From Oscillospiraceae bacterium (GTDB lineage: Bacteria > Bacillota > Clostridia > Oscillospirales > SIG627): 64,000 nucleotides of DNA. Every line of letters starts with the position of its first letter. Within the stretch, counting starts at the first letter, position 1. The stretch spans positions 31,405 through 95,404 of the forward strand of contig JAYFRN010000025.1 of the NCBI GenBank assembly GCA_034925865.1, read 5' to 3'. The notes under the pieces were generated by a model. The model searched no databases, was not told where the DNA came from, and saw nothing but the letters and a program-made list of their open reading frames with translations. Shown here piece after piece: positions 45,332 through 54,844 of this stretch. Made by a program: the position numbers and the translations under genes.

Positions 45332-46666
45332 TGGGTAAGAAATCGGAGGCGGAAGATAGGTTGCGCTCAAAGCCATTACTATTGACAGACAGCCTATACG
45401 TCCGAAATACATCAGCAAAGCGATAACGATTTTTGAGATTACGCCAAGCTTTGCGGTCGCACCGAGCGATAGACCGACCGTGTTTATTGCGGAGAAAACC
45501 TCAAATAAGGATTCTTTGAGAGGAATGTCATCAGTAATACAAAGTATCATTGTGCCGGCTATAATCAGAGCCATATAAACTATGAGTATGGCCGCGGCTT
45601 TTTTTAAAATGTCAGGCTCAAGACGGCGCTTGAAGCATTCGGGATTTTCACGCTTTTTCATGACGGCGTTGATTGACATGACGAGAACGGCAAATGTTGT
45701 CGTTTTAATACCTCCGGCGGTTGACCCCGGAGAGCCGCCGATGAGCATCAGCATCATAAGAACGAGTATGACGGCGTCGCTGAGCGATGCAACAGGAAGT
45801 GTATTGAATCCGGCGGTTCTTGTCGTTACAGACTGAAACAGCGAGGACGCCAAAGCTTCTGAAAGCGGCGTGTTGGATAACACCCCGGCATCATACTTTT
45901 CTATGAGGAATATCATAATTGCCGGGATTATTATAAGTATTGCGGTCACAGTGAGAACAAGCTTTGTATGTATTGAATACTTCTTGAAATGAAATTTGTT
46001 TTCCTTTAAATCACTCCACACGTAAAAGCCGATACCGCCGATTATAATAAGAAGCATTATAATAATGTTGACATACCAGTCTCCGGAATAAGAGGTAAGT
46101 GAAGAGTATTCGCCTTTGTATCCCATCAAATCAAATCCGGCATTGCAGAAAGCTGAGACGGCATGAAATATAGCGGAAAATACTCCGCTGAAAAAGCCTT
46201 TTTCGGGGACGAATCTGAAGGAGAGAAGAAGCGCGCCTGCTCCTTCAAAAATAAGCGTGCCTATTATTATCATTTTTGCGAGCTTTACTATGCCGCCTAT
46301 CTGCGGAGCGGCGACGGATTCCTGCATGAGCTCCCGCTCCTTGAGACCGATACGGCGGTTCTTGAAAAAAGCAACGGTGAATGCGACTGTCATAAACCCG
46401 ATACCGCCAACCTGTATCATGATGAGTATGATAGTCTGACCGAACAGCGACCAATGAGTATACGTGTCATATAAAACAAGGCCCGTAACGCATGTGGCGC
46501 TGGTCGCGGTGAAAAAGGAATCGATAAATGGAGTAAATTCGAAAGCTCGCGAAGATACCGGCAGACACAGTAAAATCGTGCCGGTCGTAATTATAATTAT
46601 AAAAGCCAGCGCAAAAAAACGTGTTACCGTAAGACTTTTTATGAAATTCGAAATTACGCGATTCAT
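45308..46666 (-). CDS. ktrB: K+ uptake membrane subunit KtrB/TrkH
   Basis: 452 residues with ~8-10 helices and four pore-loop repeats whose filter Gly residues are visible: TSATCVTGLV, SAFCNAGFD, TTRTAGFNT and INTVGLSLG. This is the KtrB type (short, no TrkH N-terminal extra helices) and pairs with KtrA next to it. It ends ISYPLGKVAIG, the usual KtrB-style terminus. A 26-base tandem duplication straddles the stop; without it the frame would continue ~17 residues (K S L K Q D N ...). Confidence 0.93.
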   Translation of the reverse strand: MNRVISNFIKSLTVTRFFALAFIIIITTGTILLCLPVSSRAFEFTPFIDSFFTATSATCVTGLVLYDTYTHWSLFGQTIILIMIQVGGIGFMTVAFTVAFFKNRRIGLKERELMQESVAAPQIGGIVKLAKMIIIGTLIFEGAGALLLSFRFVPEKGFFSGVFSAIFHAVSAFCNAGFDLMGYKGEYSSLTSYSGDWYVNIIIMLLIIIGGIGFYVWSDLKENKFHFKKYSIHTKLVLTVTAILIIIPAIMIFLIEKYDAGVLSNTPLSEALASSLFQSVTTRTAGFNTLPVASLSDAVILVLMMLMLIGGSPGSTAGGIKTTTFAVLVMSINAVMKKRENPECFKRRLEPDILKKAAAILIVYMALIIAGTMILCITDDIPLKESLFEVFSAINTVGLSLGATAKLGVISKIVIALLMYFGRIGCLSIVMALSATYLPPPISYPLGKVAIG

Positions 46667-46837
46667 TGAAAAATTAATACCCCAGTATAAAAGTTATCAT
46701 ATTATATACCATAAAAACAAAAAAAGCAATACATATTGTTATATATATCAAAAATAAACCGTTGTTACATATATTAAAAATAATAGTTCGTATTTTATGA
46801 TTAGTATATAAATAAAACATATCCAATTGAATATTTG

Positions 46838-46871
46838 AAAAATTCGGGAGCCGCTTAATAGCTCCCGAATT
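46838..46871 (-). terminator. Terminator of the MMPL operon
   Basis: 11-bp stem AATTCGGGAGC / GCTCCCGAATT (46841-46851, 46861-46871), followed on the - strand by TTTTT. It sits ~50 bases behind the stop of the heptad-repeat protein. The rest of the 256-base gap to ktrB is AT-rich with nothing recognisable. Confidence 0.88.
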
Positions 46872-46922
46872 CGTGCGATATTTATGTCACATGAGAAGCT
46901 TTTAAGAACAATTCCGGAGCGA

Positions 46923-48965
46923 TTAATTTCCGCTGTCAACCGCGGCGGTGCGATAAATGAATTTAACTGTTCCGTTCATACCGTCTGAAATGCCGCCGAA
47001 AGTGTTATAGTCTCCGGATACGTCAAGCATTGCGCGGAAACGAATAAGAGCGTTGGCGGCATCTTCTCCCACAAGAGAGGTGAGCTTTGAAATACCATCG
47101 CTGTAAAATTTTTGCGTTCCTTCTGCAATTTTCTTCGCGCCGTCTGCAAGCTTCGAGACGCCCGCTGTCAGAGATTGGTCACCATCGGAAAGCGCGGCGG
47201 CCTTATCACCGAATTCATCAAGTCCGTTTTTAAGCTCGTCCATTCCTTCAGAAAGCTTTTTGGAGCCCGAATACAGGCTTTTGCTTCCTTCATATGCTTT
47301 GTCCACGCCCGAGGTGTAATCCGAAAGTCCCGCATAAAAGGTTTTATAGCTGTCAAGCTGCGCTTTCAGAGATTCTATCTGAGATTTTCCTGCGGCTGCT
47401 TTTGCGACAGCCTCTTCGATCTGCGAGATAACCGAATCGGATTTCATGTTTTGATCAATTAGCTTCTGTATCTGTTGGTCGGTCATTGTGTCAAGCTGCG
47501 CATCGACCGCACTGCTAATTTTCGCCTGAGTGACCGTATCCACATACCCCTGAGCAGCCATAGTATCATATTGATCCGCGGTGTAATTCATACCGACGGC
47601 TTTAAGCACGCCTTCGAGAATTTGATTGCGATATCCGGCTTTGATCTGTACGCGTATATCATCTTTTTTTACATTGACCTGTGCCGTCACCAGTTCAATC
47701 GCTTTTGCTTTAGCGTTTGCGCGTATGTTTTCCTCGGAAATGGAAGCGGCCACTCCGTCGAGAGTTTTAGAGTAATTATCTATTGTGAGTTTAGGCACCG
47801 TGATACTTGCGCCTGAAAGCGCGGAATCAGCTGTAGCAAGTAAAGACTCAAATACCTGCTTGGCTCCCGTGTTGAGTGCGGCGCTGTTTCCGGATATTCT
47901 TTTGAGTCCGGTTTGCAGATCCGAAAGACCTCCGGTAAGCGTTTTCATGTTATCGCCAATTTTTTCGGCGCCTTCGTCGAGCGTTTTTACACCGGAAATG
48001 ATATCATCGACGATATCGGGCAGCTTGTCGGCGAGCTTCTGCATATTGTCATATAGTTCTGATGTGCCGTTTACGAGCGCAAATGCTCCTGAATCAAGCT
48101 CGGAAAGCTTATCTTTGAGTGAATCGGCATTGTCAAGCTTTGAGACATCAAAACCGTTCCAAAGCTCATTGGTTACGAGCGTAAGAGTAGCCGGAAGCTC
48201 GAATCCGGTCGTGTCCGCCGATATTTCAATATAATCCGGAATGTCTATTATGTCACGTCCGAGGCTCAGGCTTTCCTGAGCGCCCGGTAACGCGTATCCC
48301 ACGGCTATGTTTCTGTTTCCGTCGTTAATAATTTTGCCGTTTGTTATTTCAATATTTGTGAACTTGTCATTATCGAGAACAAGTCCCGTAAGAACCGCGA
48401 ACGGAACAAAGATTTTTTCATCTTTGCCGTTGATTTCTACGGTTTCGTACTGATTGTTTTTAAAATCGAAACGAAGCGTCACTCGTCCGCTTTTTCCGGC
48501 AAGTTCGGAGGCAGAGATGGTTTTTCCGCCGAGTGTGTAGGTCAGAATAACGTCCACGGGAAGAGCCTTGTCAATTGTTCCCTTGTAGTAAATGTCGCCG
48601 CTCTTTGCATCCCAAATCTTTTCGTCGCCGGAAATTGTATAAGAACTGTCACCTTTGACGGCTTCGATGTTTTTAAGCAGTGTTTTATCGTTTATCTTGT
48701 CTGCGGAAGCGATATTCTTGATCCAGTCCGTCACGATGACCTTCTGCGCGCTGCCGTCCGCGGCGGCAATTATATAAACAGTTTCGGCTTTATCTGCCTT
48801 TGAAGTTGCATTGCCGACTGTTGATGCATCAGAAACAGCTGAAGCGGCTCCCGTGCAGTCAGCATTATATTCGGCTCCCGATTTCACCAATGACGAAAGT
48901 CCTATCGCCGAAGCGGAAACGGCAAAAGCAATGCTCATTATTATTGCGAATGTTTTTTTATTCAT
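46923..48965 (-). CDS. Extracellular XXXLXXG-heptad (YhgE/Pip-like) protein
   Basis: 680 residues with an N-terminal signal or anchor helix (KTFAIIMSIAFAVSASAIGLSSLV). Residues ~60-280 are a beta-rich domain, and ~290-640 contain repeated Leu-Gly heptads (LDEGAEKIGDNMKTLTGGL, LSDLQTGLKRISGNSAALNTG, YEGSKSLYSGSKKLSEGMDELKNGLDE), the pattern of YhgE/Pip and TIGR03057 proteins. Unlike full YhgE it has no C-terminal membrane helices. Its start overlaps the MMPL gene stop by 4 bases, so the two probably act as one export apparatus across the envelope. Function of the family is poorly known. Confidence 0.82.
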   Translation of the reverse strand: MNKKTFAIIMSIAFAVSASAIGLSSLVKSGAEYNADCTGAASAVSDASTVGNATSKADKAETVYIIAAADGSAQKVIVTDWIKNIASADKINDKTLLKNIEAVKGDSSYTISGDEKIWDAKSGDIYYKGTIDKALPVDVILTYTLGGKTISASELAGKSGRVTLRFDFKNNQYETVEINGKDEKIFVPFAVLTGLVLDNDKFTNIEITNGKIINDGNRNIAVGYALPGAQESLSLGRDIIDIPDYIEISADTTGFELPATLTLVTNELWNGFDVSKLDNADSLKDKLSELDSGAFALVNGTSELYDNMQKLADKLPDIVDDIISGVKTLDEGAEKIGDNMKTLTGGLSDLQTGLKRISGNSAALNTGAKQVFESLLATADSALSGASITVPKLTIDNYSKTLDGVAASISEENIRANAKAKAIELVTAQVNVKKDDIRVQIKAGYRNQILEGVLKAVGMNYTADQYDTMAAQGYVDTVTQAKISSAVDAQLDTMTDQQIQKLIDQNMKSDSVISQIEEAVAKAAAGKSQIESLKAQLDSYKTFYAGLSDYTSGVDKAYEGSKSLYSGSKKLSEGMDELKNGLDEFGDKAAALSDGDQSLTAGVSKLADGAKKIAEGTQKFYSDGISKLTSLVGEDAANALIRFRAMLDVSGDYNTFGGISDGMNGTVKFIYRTAAVDSGN

Positions 48966-51082
48966 AATATATTACCCTCTTTAGTTTGCTTTTTTGAACT
49001 GAATCCCAGACTTGTTGCTTTAATCACCCTGTCAAACAGCATGAGAAGTGCAGGCAGCACGAATATAACCGCGAGCATACTGATTATAGCGCCGCGCGCC
49101 ATAAGGTTGCACATCGAGCTGATAAGGCTGACATTTGAATAAACTCCTACGCCGAATGTCGCCGCGAAGAAGCCGAGCGCACTGACCAGAACCGACGGTA
49201 TCGTTGAGGCAAGCGCCTGTATAACCGAGGCTTGCTTATCCATCCCCCCTGCCGCTCGGTTGCTTTTATAACGCGTTGTCATAAGTATCGCATAGTCGAC
49301 TGTTGCGCCAAGTTGAATTGTGCTTATCGCGATTGGAGCGATGAACGGCATTGATGTTTTCGTATAATAAGATATTCCCAGATTGATGAAAATAGCAAAT
49401 TCTATGACTGAAACAAGGATGACCGGAAGCGATAAGCTTTTTAATACCAGAGCGATTATCACAAAGATTGCGGCTATTGAAATCCATGTTACAACGGTAA
49501 AGTCATGGTCGGTGACCTCAATCAAATCCTTGGTACACGGCGCTTCACCGATAAGCATGCCGTTTTCATCATATTTTTTAAGTATTGAATTTATGGAATC
49601 AATCTGTTTATTGCATTCGTCGGTTGAAACCTTGTATTCGGAGTTTATGAGAATCAACTGATATTTATCGCTCTTCAGAACACGCAGTATCGAATCCGGA
49701 ACCATTTCCTCCGGTACAAGGCTGCCTACGACGGAATCAAGTCCGAGCGCTAATTTAACGCCGTCAACCGATTTGATTTCCGAAAGCATTTCTTTCGCGT
49801 CTTTGGGCAGCATATCGGATTTACAGAGTATCATGTGTGTCGAGGCAATATCAAAATTTTCCTTAAGCTTTGTGTTGGCGATAAAGAACCCCATGTCTTC
49901 TTCAGAAATGCTGCTTATATCGTCATTTGAAAGTATGTTTGTGAAATCATAATAAACAGGCGTATTAATATATCCGTAGAGTGCGGGAACAAGCATCACG
50001 ACGAAGATGACAAGCCACACCCACGAACGCTTTACCAAAAATGCAGCTAATTTATCTGTTTTTGGAATAAGCGAGCGGTGATTTGTCTTTGAAAGCAATG
50101 GATCGCACAGCAGTATCAGCGCCGGAAGCGTGGTCACACTGCCGATAACACCCAACAAAACGCCCTTTCCCATTACTATACCGAGGTCACTGCCCATTGT
50201 GTAACTCATGAAGCAGAGTGCGATAAATCCCGCTATCGTTGTTACCGAGCTTCCTGTGACAGAAGTGATCGTATCGGAAATTGCCGATGCCATCGCATCT
50301 TTATTGTCTGGGTAAAGACATCTTTTTTCCTCATAGCTGTGCCAGAGAAATATAGAATAATCCATTGTGACGGCGAGCTGTAAAACCGCCGCGAGTGCTT
50401 TTGTTATATATGAAATTTCACCGATTATGATATTAGAGCCCATATTTAAAATAATTGCTATTCCTATGCTTGCCAGAAATATAAGAGGCGCTATCCAGTT
50501 GTCCATGAACAGCATCATTGCGGCAAGGGCACAAAGAATGGCTATTGTCACATAAATTGGCTCCTCGCGTTCGCACATCGCTTTGAGGTCGGTTACCAGC
50601 GCGGAGATGCCGGATACGAAGCACTGCTTTCCGGTTATAGCTCGTATCTCTCCTACTGCCTTCATGGTCTCATCCGAAGATGAAGAAGAATCAAAGAAAA
50701 CCGCAAGCAGAGTAGCGTCTCCTGAATTGAAAGCGTTATAATATTTTTCGGGAAGAATTTCCTTTGGGATTGTAATGTCGCACAAGTCGTCATACCATAA
50801 TGCGTCCGCGACATGATCAACCGACTCGATCTTTTTTTCGAGAGCAGCGACATCACGGTCATTCATTCCTTCGACTATTACAAGCGAAAATGCCCCTTTA
50901 CCAAATTCATCGAGAAGTATGTTCTGCCCTTTTACCGTATCCATATCGTCGGGCAGATAGGAAAGCATATCGTAATTTATATGTGTGTTTATAATACCGA
51001 ACGCGGAGGGAATTATTAATAAAACTGCAATGATCAGAATCGGGATTCGAAATCTGACCACCACGCGACCGAATTTCTGCAT
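48962..51082 (-). CDS. MMPL/RND-family transporter
   Basis: 706 residues with the duplicated RND layout: helix 1 (IPILIIAVLLIIPSAFGII), a ~140-residue outer loop starting YDMLSYLPDDMDTVKGQ, five more helices, then a second half (VWLVIFVVMLVPALYGYI ... YDFTNILSNDD). The proton-relay Asp-Tyr pairs of MmpL proteins are present in both halves (QLAVTMDYSIFL and QLGATVDYAILM). It probably exports a lipid, peptide or drug-like molecule. The gene starts 16 bases behind metK and overlaps the heptad-repeat gene. Confidence 0.9.
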   Translation of the reverse strand: MQKFGRVVVRFRIPILIIAVLLIIPSAFGIINTHINYDMLSYLPDDMDTVKGQNILLDEFGKGAFSLVIVEGMNDRDVAALEKKIESVDHVADALWYDDLCDITIPKEILPEKYYNAFNSGDATLLAVFFDSSSSSDETMKAVGEIRAITGKQCFVSGISALVTDLKAMCEREEPIYVTIAILCALAAMMLFMDNWIAPLIFLASIGIAIILNMGSNIIIGEISYITKALAAVLQLAVTMDYSIFLWHSYEEKRCLYPDNKDAMASAISDTITSVTGSSVTTIAGFIALCFMSYTMGSDLGIVMGKGVLLGVIGSVTTLPALILLCDPLLSKTNHRSLIPKTDKLAAFLVKRSWVWLVIFVVMLVPALYGYINTPVYYDFTNILSNDDISSISEEDMGFFIANTKLKENFDIASTHMILCKSDMLPKDAKEMLSEIKSVDGVKLALGLDSVVGSLVPEEMVPDSILRVLKSDKYQLILINSEYKVSTDECNKQIDSINSILKKYDENGMLIGEAPCTKDLIEVTDHDFTVVTWISIAAIFVIIALVLKSLSLPVILVSVIEFAIFINLGISYYTKTSMPFIAPIAISTIQLGATVDYAILMTTRYKSNRAAGGMDKQASVIQALASTIPSVLVSALGFFAATFGVGVYSNVSLISSMCNLMARGAIISMLAVIFVLPALLMLFDRVIKATSLGFSSKKQTKEGNIL

Positions 51083-51098
51083 ATTTATCCTCTCTGAG

Positions 51099-52259
51099 TT
51101 AAATGTTTATTTGCATATCATGCCTGAGTTTTTCCGCAAGATCTGTCTTTTCCCAGCCCATACCGTGCGCATTTTCACCGAAATGGCCTCCGCAGGAAAG
51201 CCGCGAATATATCGGAGCGCGAAGATTGAAACGGCGGATTATCATTTCCGGACGCATATCGATGTTGTCGCATACCCATTTTGCTATAATGTCGTCGCCG
51301 GCGCGTCCTGTGCTGAATGTACAGATATATACGGATACAGGTTCTGCAAGTCCGATAGCATACGCGAGCTGAACCTCGCATCTGTCTGCCATTCCGGACG
51401 ACACTATGTTTTTGGCTATATATCTGGCCATATATGCGCCGCTTTTATCAACCTTTGTCGGATCCTTGCCTGAAAACGAACCGCCGCCGTGACGCGAGTA
51501 GCCTCCGTAAGTGTCTGCGATAATTTTACGTCCGGTTAAGCCTGAATCGGCCGCCGGGCCTCCGAGTGTAAAGCGTCCGGTCGGGTTGATGAAAATGCTT
51601 GTCTTATCGTCTATAAGCGTATCCGGCAGAGTTGGAAGCACGACTTTATCGACGATTTTTTTGCGCAGCGTATCGATATCGATACAAGACTCGTGTTGCG
51701 TCGATACTATCACAGCCGAAACACGCACGGGCTTTCCGTCGTCATACTCGACCGTGACCTGGGTTTTGCCGTCGGGCAGAAGATTCGGAATGATATCCGA
51801 TGTGCGGACATATTCAAGCCTTTTTGAAAGCTTGTTCGCAAGTGAAATCGGCAGAGGCATCAGCTCGGCGGTTTCGCCGCAGGCATATCCGAACATCATG
51901 CCCTGATCTCCCGCGCCGTTGTCCTCAGCATACCGCCTATTTATTCCCAATGCAATATCAGGCGATTGACCGTGTATATCCAATTCAATTTTACAGTTGT
52001 CTGCGTCAAAGCCGCAGCCATGTTTTGTATAACCTATATCACGGATAACCGAGCGTGCGATTTTCTCGAAATCAGGCATATGTGTCGAAGTAATCTCGCC
52101 CATAATGTGTACCTTTTCGGTAACGGCAGTCACCTCGCAGGCGACGCGGGCTGTCAGGTCATGTTCTAATATATCATCGAGAACCGCATCGGCAATCTGA
52201 TCGCACACCTTATCTGGGTGTCCGCGTGTCACCGATTCCGAAGTAAAGAAATGTTTCAT
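51099..52259 (-). CDS. metK: S-adenosylmethionine synthetase
   Basis: 386 residues; makes SAM from ATP and methionine. Conserved blocks: FTSESVTRGHPDKVCDQIADAVLDD (ATP site; the usual E before GHPDK is R here), GAGDQGMMFGYACGE, FINPTGRFTLGGPAADSGLTGRKIIADTYGG, HGGGSFSGKDPTKVDKSGAYMARYIAKN and GHFGENAHGMGWEKTD. GGAGG precedes the ATG. There is no SAM riboswitch; instead metK is 28 bases behind a radical SAM gene and 16 ahead of an MMPL gene, an unusual operon position. It may be the housekeeping enzyme or a dedicated copy. Confidence 0.95.
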   Translation of the reverse strand: MKHFFTSESVTRGHPDKVCDQIADAVLDDILEHDLTARVACEVTAVTEKVHIMGEITSTHMPDFEKIARSVIRDIGYTKHGCGFDADNCKIELDIHGQSPDIALGINRRYAEDNGAGDQGMMFGYACGETAELMPLPISLANKLSKRLEYVRTSDIIPNLLPDGKTQVTVEYDDGKPVRVSAVIVSTQHESCIDIDTLRKKIVDKVVLPTLPDTLIDDKTSIFINPTGRFTLGGPAADSGLTGRKIIADTYGGYSRHGGGSFSGKDPTKVDKSGAYMARYIAKNIVSSGMADRCEVQLAYAIGLAEPVSVYICTFSTGRAGDDIIAKWVCDNIDMRPEMIIRRFNLRAPIYSRLSCGGHFGENAHGMGWEKTDLAEKLRHDMQINI

Positions 52260-52287
52260 ATTAATCCTCCGAAATGATCAACTGCCA

Positions 52288-53682
52288 TCATTGCTTTTTA
52301 ATTTCATCGCATGTTTGGCATTCGCTGTATTTGCCATTGCATTTCCAAAGCTTCTCCGCAACGGGAGCCCATGCATTGGCCCGGTCGACGCACTTATCTG
52401 CGAAATCTTCGGCTTTTTCGGGAGCAACAGCATCTGTTGAAGTGACGCCGGTCTTATTTACTATCGCCGTCAGGCGGCCTGGATTGTCGAGCACGGGGCA
52501 TGGACGAAGCATGTTATCGTTAAATGGTTGATTTTCGCGATATGCCATAAACAGCGGCTTTTTATAAGCCTCAAGCAGCGTGTCTGTACGAATGTTGGAA
52601 TCTGCATAGTGTATGAAGGCGCAAGGCTCGATATCACCGTTTGCGTTTATATGCAGATAATCTCTGCCTCCGGCGATACAGCCTCCGACATATTCTCCAT
52701 CGTTCCAGAAATCCATAGTGAATAAAGGCTTTTTATTCCGAAAATCTCTGATCCTGTGATACATAAATTCTCTTTGCTCTGCCGTTGCCATAAGCTCTGG
52801 AACAGCGTCGCGGCCGATCGGCATATATGTAAAAAACCATGCGAATTTTGCCCCCCAATTTATCATTGCGTCAAAGTATTCCTCGCTTCCGATTGATTCG
52901 GCGTTCTTAATTGTATAACAACAGGACACGCCGAAAAGCAGCTTATTGGATTTCAGTATAGACATTGCTTTCATAACCGCGGCAAAGGTTCCTTTACCGC
53001 GGCGGAAATCTGTTGCTTCCTCAAAGCCTTCAACGCTGATAGCCGGAGCGAAATTCTTCACACAGAGCATGTCGTCCGCGAATTTTTCATCGATCAGCGT
53101 GCCGTTTGTAAACGCGAGAAACCCGCATTCCGGATGTCTTTCACAGAGGGTTATGATATCTGCTTTTCTTACAAGCGGCTCTCCGCCGGAATAAATATAG
53201 AAATAACAGCCGAGTTCTTCGCCCTGCTTGATAATTCCGTCAAGTTCTTCAAGCGTAAGATTAAGCTTGTTTCCGTATTCTGCCGCCCAGCAGCCTGTAC
53301 ATTTGAGATTGCAGGCCGAGGTCGGATCTATCAGCATGGCCCACGGTATATTGCACTCGTGCTTTGCTTTGTTTTCCCTTTGAATTTTGCATCCGATGAA
53401 CGAATTGTTCACTGCGATTGTTTCAAATGTCTTGCGTCTCACGCCCGAATCAATGTCTGACCACAAACTCAAAACAAGTTTACGCCAGTTATTGTCAGGC
53501 TTTTCAAAGACATTCGCAATCGCTTTTGATTGGTTGGCTATGGTGTTTTCGCCGTGATTGAATTGTTGGTCAAGCTTGACCAGGTCGTTAAGCAGCTTCG
53601 GAATGTTTTTCTCCGGATTTTTATCCATGTAGTCATACGCCTTCATGGCAGCAGCGTATTTTGCTTTATCCGTAAACCTCAT
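52288..53682 (-). CDS. Radical SAM protein with SPASM-like C-terminus
   Basis: 464 residues. The [4Fe-4S] motif CNLKCTGC (CX3CX2C) follows PWAMLIDPTSA at ~120, with the SAM-contact GGEP in YIYSGGEPLVRK and the later strands AISVEGFEE and YTIKNAES. C-terminal cysteines (GGCIAGGRDYLHINANGDIEPCAFIH, RPCPVLDN, KCNGKYSECQTCDE) resemble an auxiliary-cluster SPASM-type domain. A ~100-residue N-terminal helical extension (AMKAYDYMDKNPEKNIPKLLNDL) is not part of the radical SAM core. It heads the transcript radical SAM-metK-MMPL-heptad protein. The substrate is unknown; peptide or lipid modification is possible. Confidence 0.85.
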   Translation of the reverse strand: MRFTDKAKYAAAMKAYDYMDKNPEKNIPKLLNDLVKLDQQFNHGENTIANQSKAIANVFEKPDNNWRKLVLSLWSDIDSGVRRKTFETIAVNNSFIGCKIQRENKAKHECNIPWAMLIDPTSACNLKCTGCWAAEYGNKLNLTLEELDGIIKQGEELGCYFYIYSGGEPLVRKADIITLCERHPECGFLAFTNGTLIDEKFADDMLCVKNFAPAISVEGFEEATDFRRGKGTFAAVMKAMSILKSNKLLFGVSCCYTIKNAESIGSEEYFDAMINWGAKFAWFFTYMPIGRDAVPELMATAEQREFMYHRIRDFRNKKPLFTMDFWNDGEYVGGCIAGGRDYLHINANGDIEPCAFIHYADSNIRTDTLLEAYKKPLFMAYRENQPFNDNMLRPCPVLDNPGRLTAIVNKTGVTSTDAVAPEKAEDFADKCVDRANAWAPVAEKLWKCNGKYSECQTCDEIKKQ

Positions 53683-53759
53683 TTTTATAATCCTAATCCT
53701 TTCTTGTTTATTGTTCTGTGTCAGTATATCCTCATGGCTTCTGTTACTCTACGGACATA

Positions 53760-53791
53760 ATAAAGCCGCTGCCTGTTTTTTTGGCAGCGGC
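53760..53791 (-). terminator. Terminator behind the TetR gene
   Basis: 9-bp stem GCCGCTGCC / GGCAGCGGC (53765-53773, 53783-53791) with a 9-base loop; leftward it is followed by TTTATTATG. It separates the regulator pair from the radical SAM operon. Confidence 0.82.
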
Positions 53792-53837
53792 ACGGATTTG
53801 TATATTTTTCAGACCATTTTTTAATTTTAACTGTTTT

Positions 53838-54416
53838 TCATACAGTGCGGGGTGTTTGTATGCTTTGCTTTGTTTTCAACAGAGCGGCTCTGATATCGCC
53901 CTCAAGGAGGATGCCCAGCCGTTCTATGAATGGTTCAGGATTGTCCTTCATTCCGTCCTGAAGCCATTTTGTAACAAGCCCGACAAGCGCGGCAGTATAA
54001 AAAGCCGATATCGCATTGATATCTTCTTTCGACGCGTCAAGCCCTTCGGCCTGCTTTTGTACAAATTGAGTCATATTGTTTTTTGTTACATCATATATAT
54101 ATTTTTCCAGTACATCGCGGTTCATGGAATTGTATATATGAAAGATTGCCTTTTTATTTTCAAGTGCGAAACCGGTTGCTTCAAAAAATCCCTCCTGCCA
54201 TGTATTAAATTCCTTGTTGGCATTGATGATCTTTTGAGTTTCAGTTTTAAAAAGCTCGTCGATGAGCGCGTAAATATCACTATAATAATAATAAAAGGTA
54301 TTGCGGTTTATTCCGCAACGCTCGACAATATCGGTAACGGTAATTTTATCGAACGGTTTTTCGTTCAGCAGCATTATAAATGTTTGTATGATCGCCTGTT
54401 TTGTAAACTGGGCCAT
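53838..54416 (-). CDS. TetR-family transcriptional regulator
   Basis: 192 residues from ATG 54416 (MAQFTKQAIIQTFIMLLNEKPFDKITVTDIVERCGINRNTFYYYYSDIYALIDELF), a classic TetR DNA-binding head. GAGGTG lies 6 bases ahead of this ATG; the GTG at 54425 that overlaps the XRE stop (GTGA) is an alternative. The C-terminal domain is of the TetR_C_8-like type (FALENKKAIFHIYNSMN...LVGLVTKWLQDGM). It follows the XRE gene closely and probably regulates the downstream radical SAM-metK-MMPL transcript, since TetR genes commonly control adjacent exporters (inference). Confidence 0.9.
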   Translation of the reverse strand: MAQFTKQAIIQTFIMLLNEKPFDKITVTDIVERCGINRNTFYYYYSDIYALIDELFKTETQKIINANKEFNTWQEGFFEATGFALENKKAIFHIYNSMNRDVLEKYIYDVTKNNMTQFVQKQAEGLDASKEDINAISAFYTAALVGLVTKWLQDGMKDNPEPFIERLGILLEGDIRAALLKTKQSIQTPRTV

Positions 54417-54421
54417 TCGTT

Positions 54422-54649
54422 TCACCTCAAATATATAACTTCGACGATATCACTGATCTGACAACTGAAAAACGTGCAAAGCTTCATAAGGACTTCCATT
54501 GAAACAGGTTCGTTATGATTTAGTTTTTGAACAGTGCTCGGACTGAGCAAAGCGCGCAGGGCGTTTTTGCGCATATCACGGTCAATAAGCAGTTTCCATA
54601 GCTTTTTATAACTCAGCAGTACTTCACTGACTTCAGAATTGTATTCCAA
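54422..54649 (-). CDS. Small XRE/Cro-type helix-turn-helix regulator
   Basis: 75 residues; LSYKKLWKLLIDRDMRKNALRALLSPSTVQKLNHNEPVSMEVLMKLCTFFSCQISDIVEVI reads as the compact Cro/CI-type DNA-binding domain seen in small Firmicute regulators (YozG-like). The start is TTG 54649 with GGAGG about ten bases upstream. The stop abuts the TetR start, so the two regulators are one unit. The 195-base region behind it (54650-54844) is AT-rich and holds the terminator of the convergent-side BtrH_N-like gene; no operator could be defined. Confidence 0.82.
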   Translation of the reverse strand: MEYNSEVSEVLLSYKKLWKLLIDRDMRKNALRALLSPSTVQKLNHNEPVSMEVLMKLCTFFSCQISDIVEVIYLR

Positions 54650-54800
54650 TTATAGTACGCCTCCGTCTGCAGATTAAATACCTGAATATATCTATATTAT
54701 AATACATTTTATATGCGTTCGCAATACATATTAAATGAATTCAGACACATATACTGAAATGACTGTAAATTTAGGCAAGCAGACACATTTATGAAGTAAG

Positions 54801-54840
54801 ACAAAAAAGGCAAGAGAAATAATCACTCCTGCCTTTTTGT
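54801..54840 (-). terminator. Terminator of the BtrH_N-like gene
   Basis: ACAAAAAAGGCA pairs with TGCCTTTTTGT (one bulged A) across a 17-base loop; on the - strand the stem ends in CCTTTTTTGT. It lies directly behind the stop at 54845. Confidence 0.8.
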
Positions 54841-54844
54841 ATAA

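Noticed and set aside
52260-52287. Possible SAM riboswitch upstream of metK
   Set aside because: The gap is only 28 bases to the preceding gene; there is no room for an aptamer.
53718-54461. 247-residue + strand open frame
   Set aside because: Antisense to the TetR gene; the - strand frame has the clear TetR helix-turn-helix.
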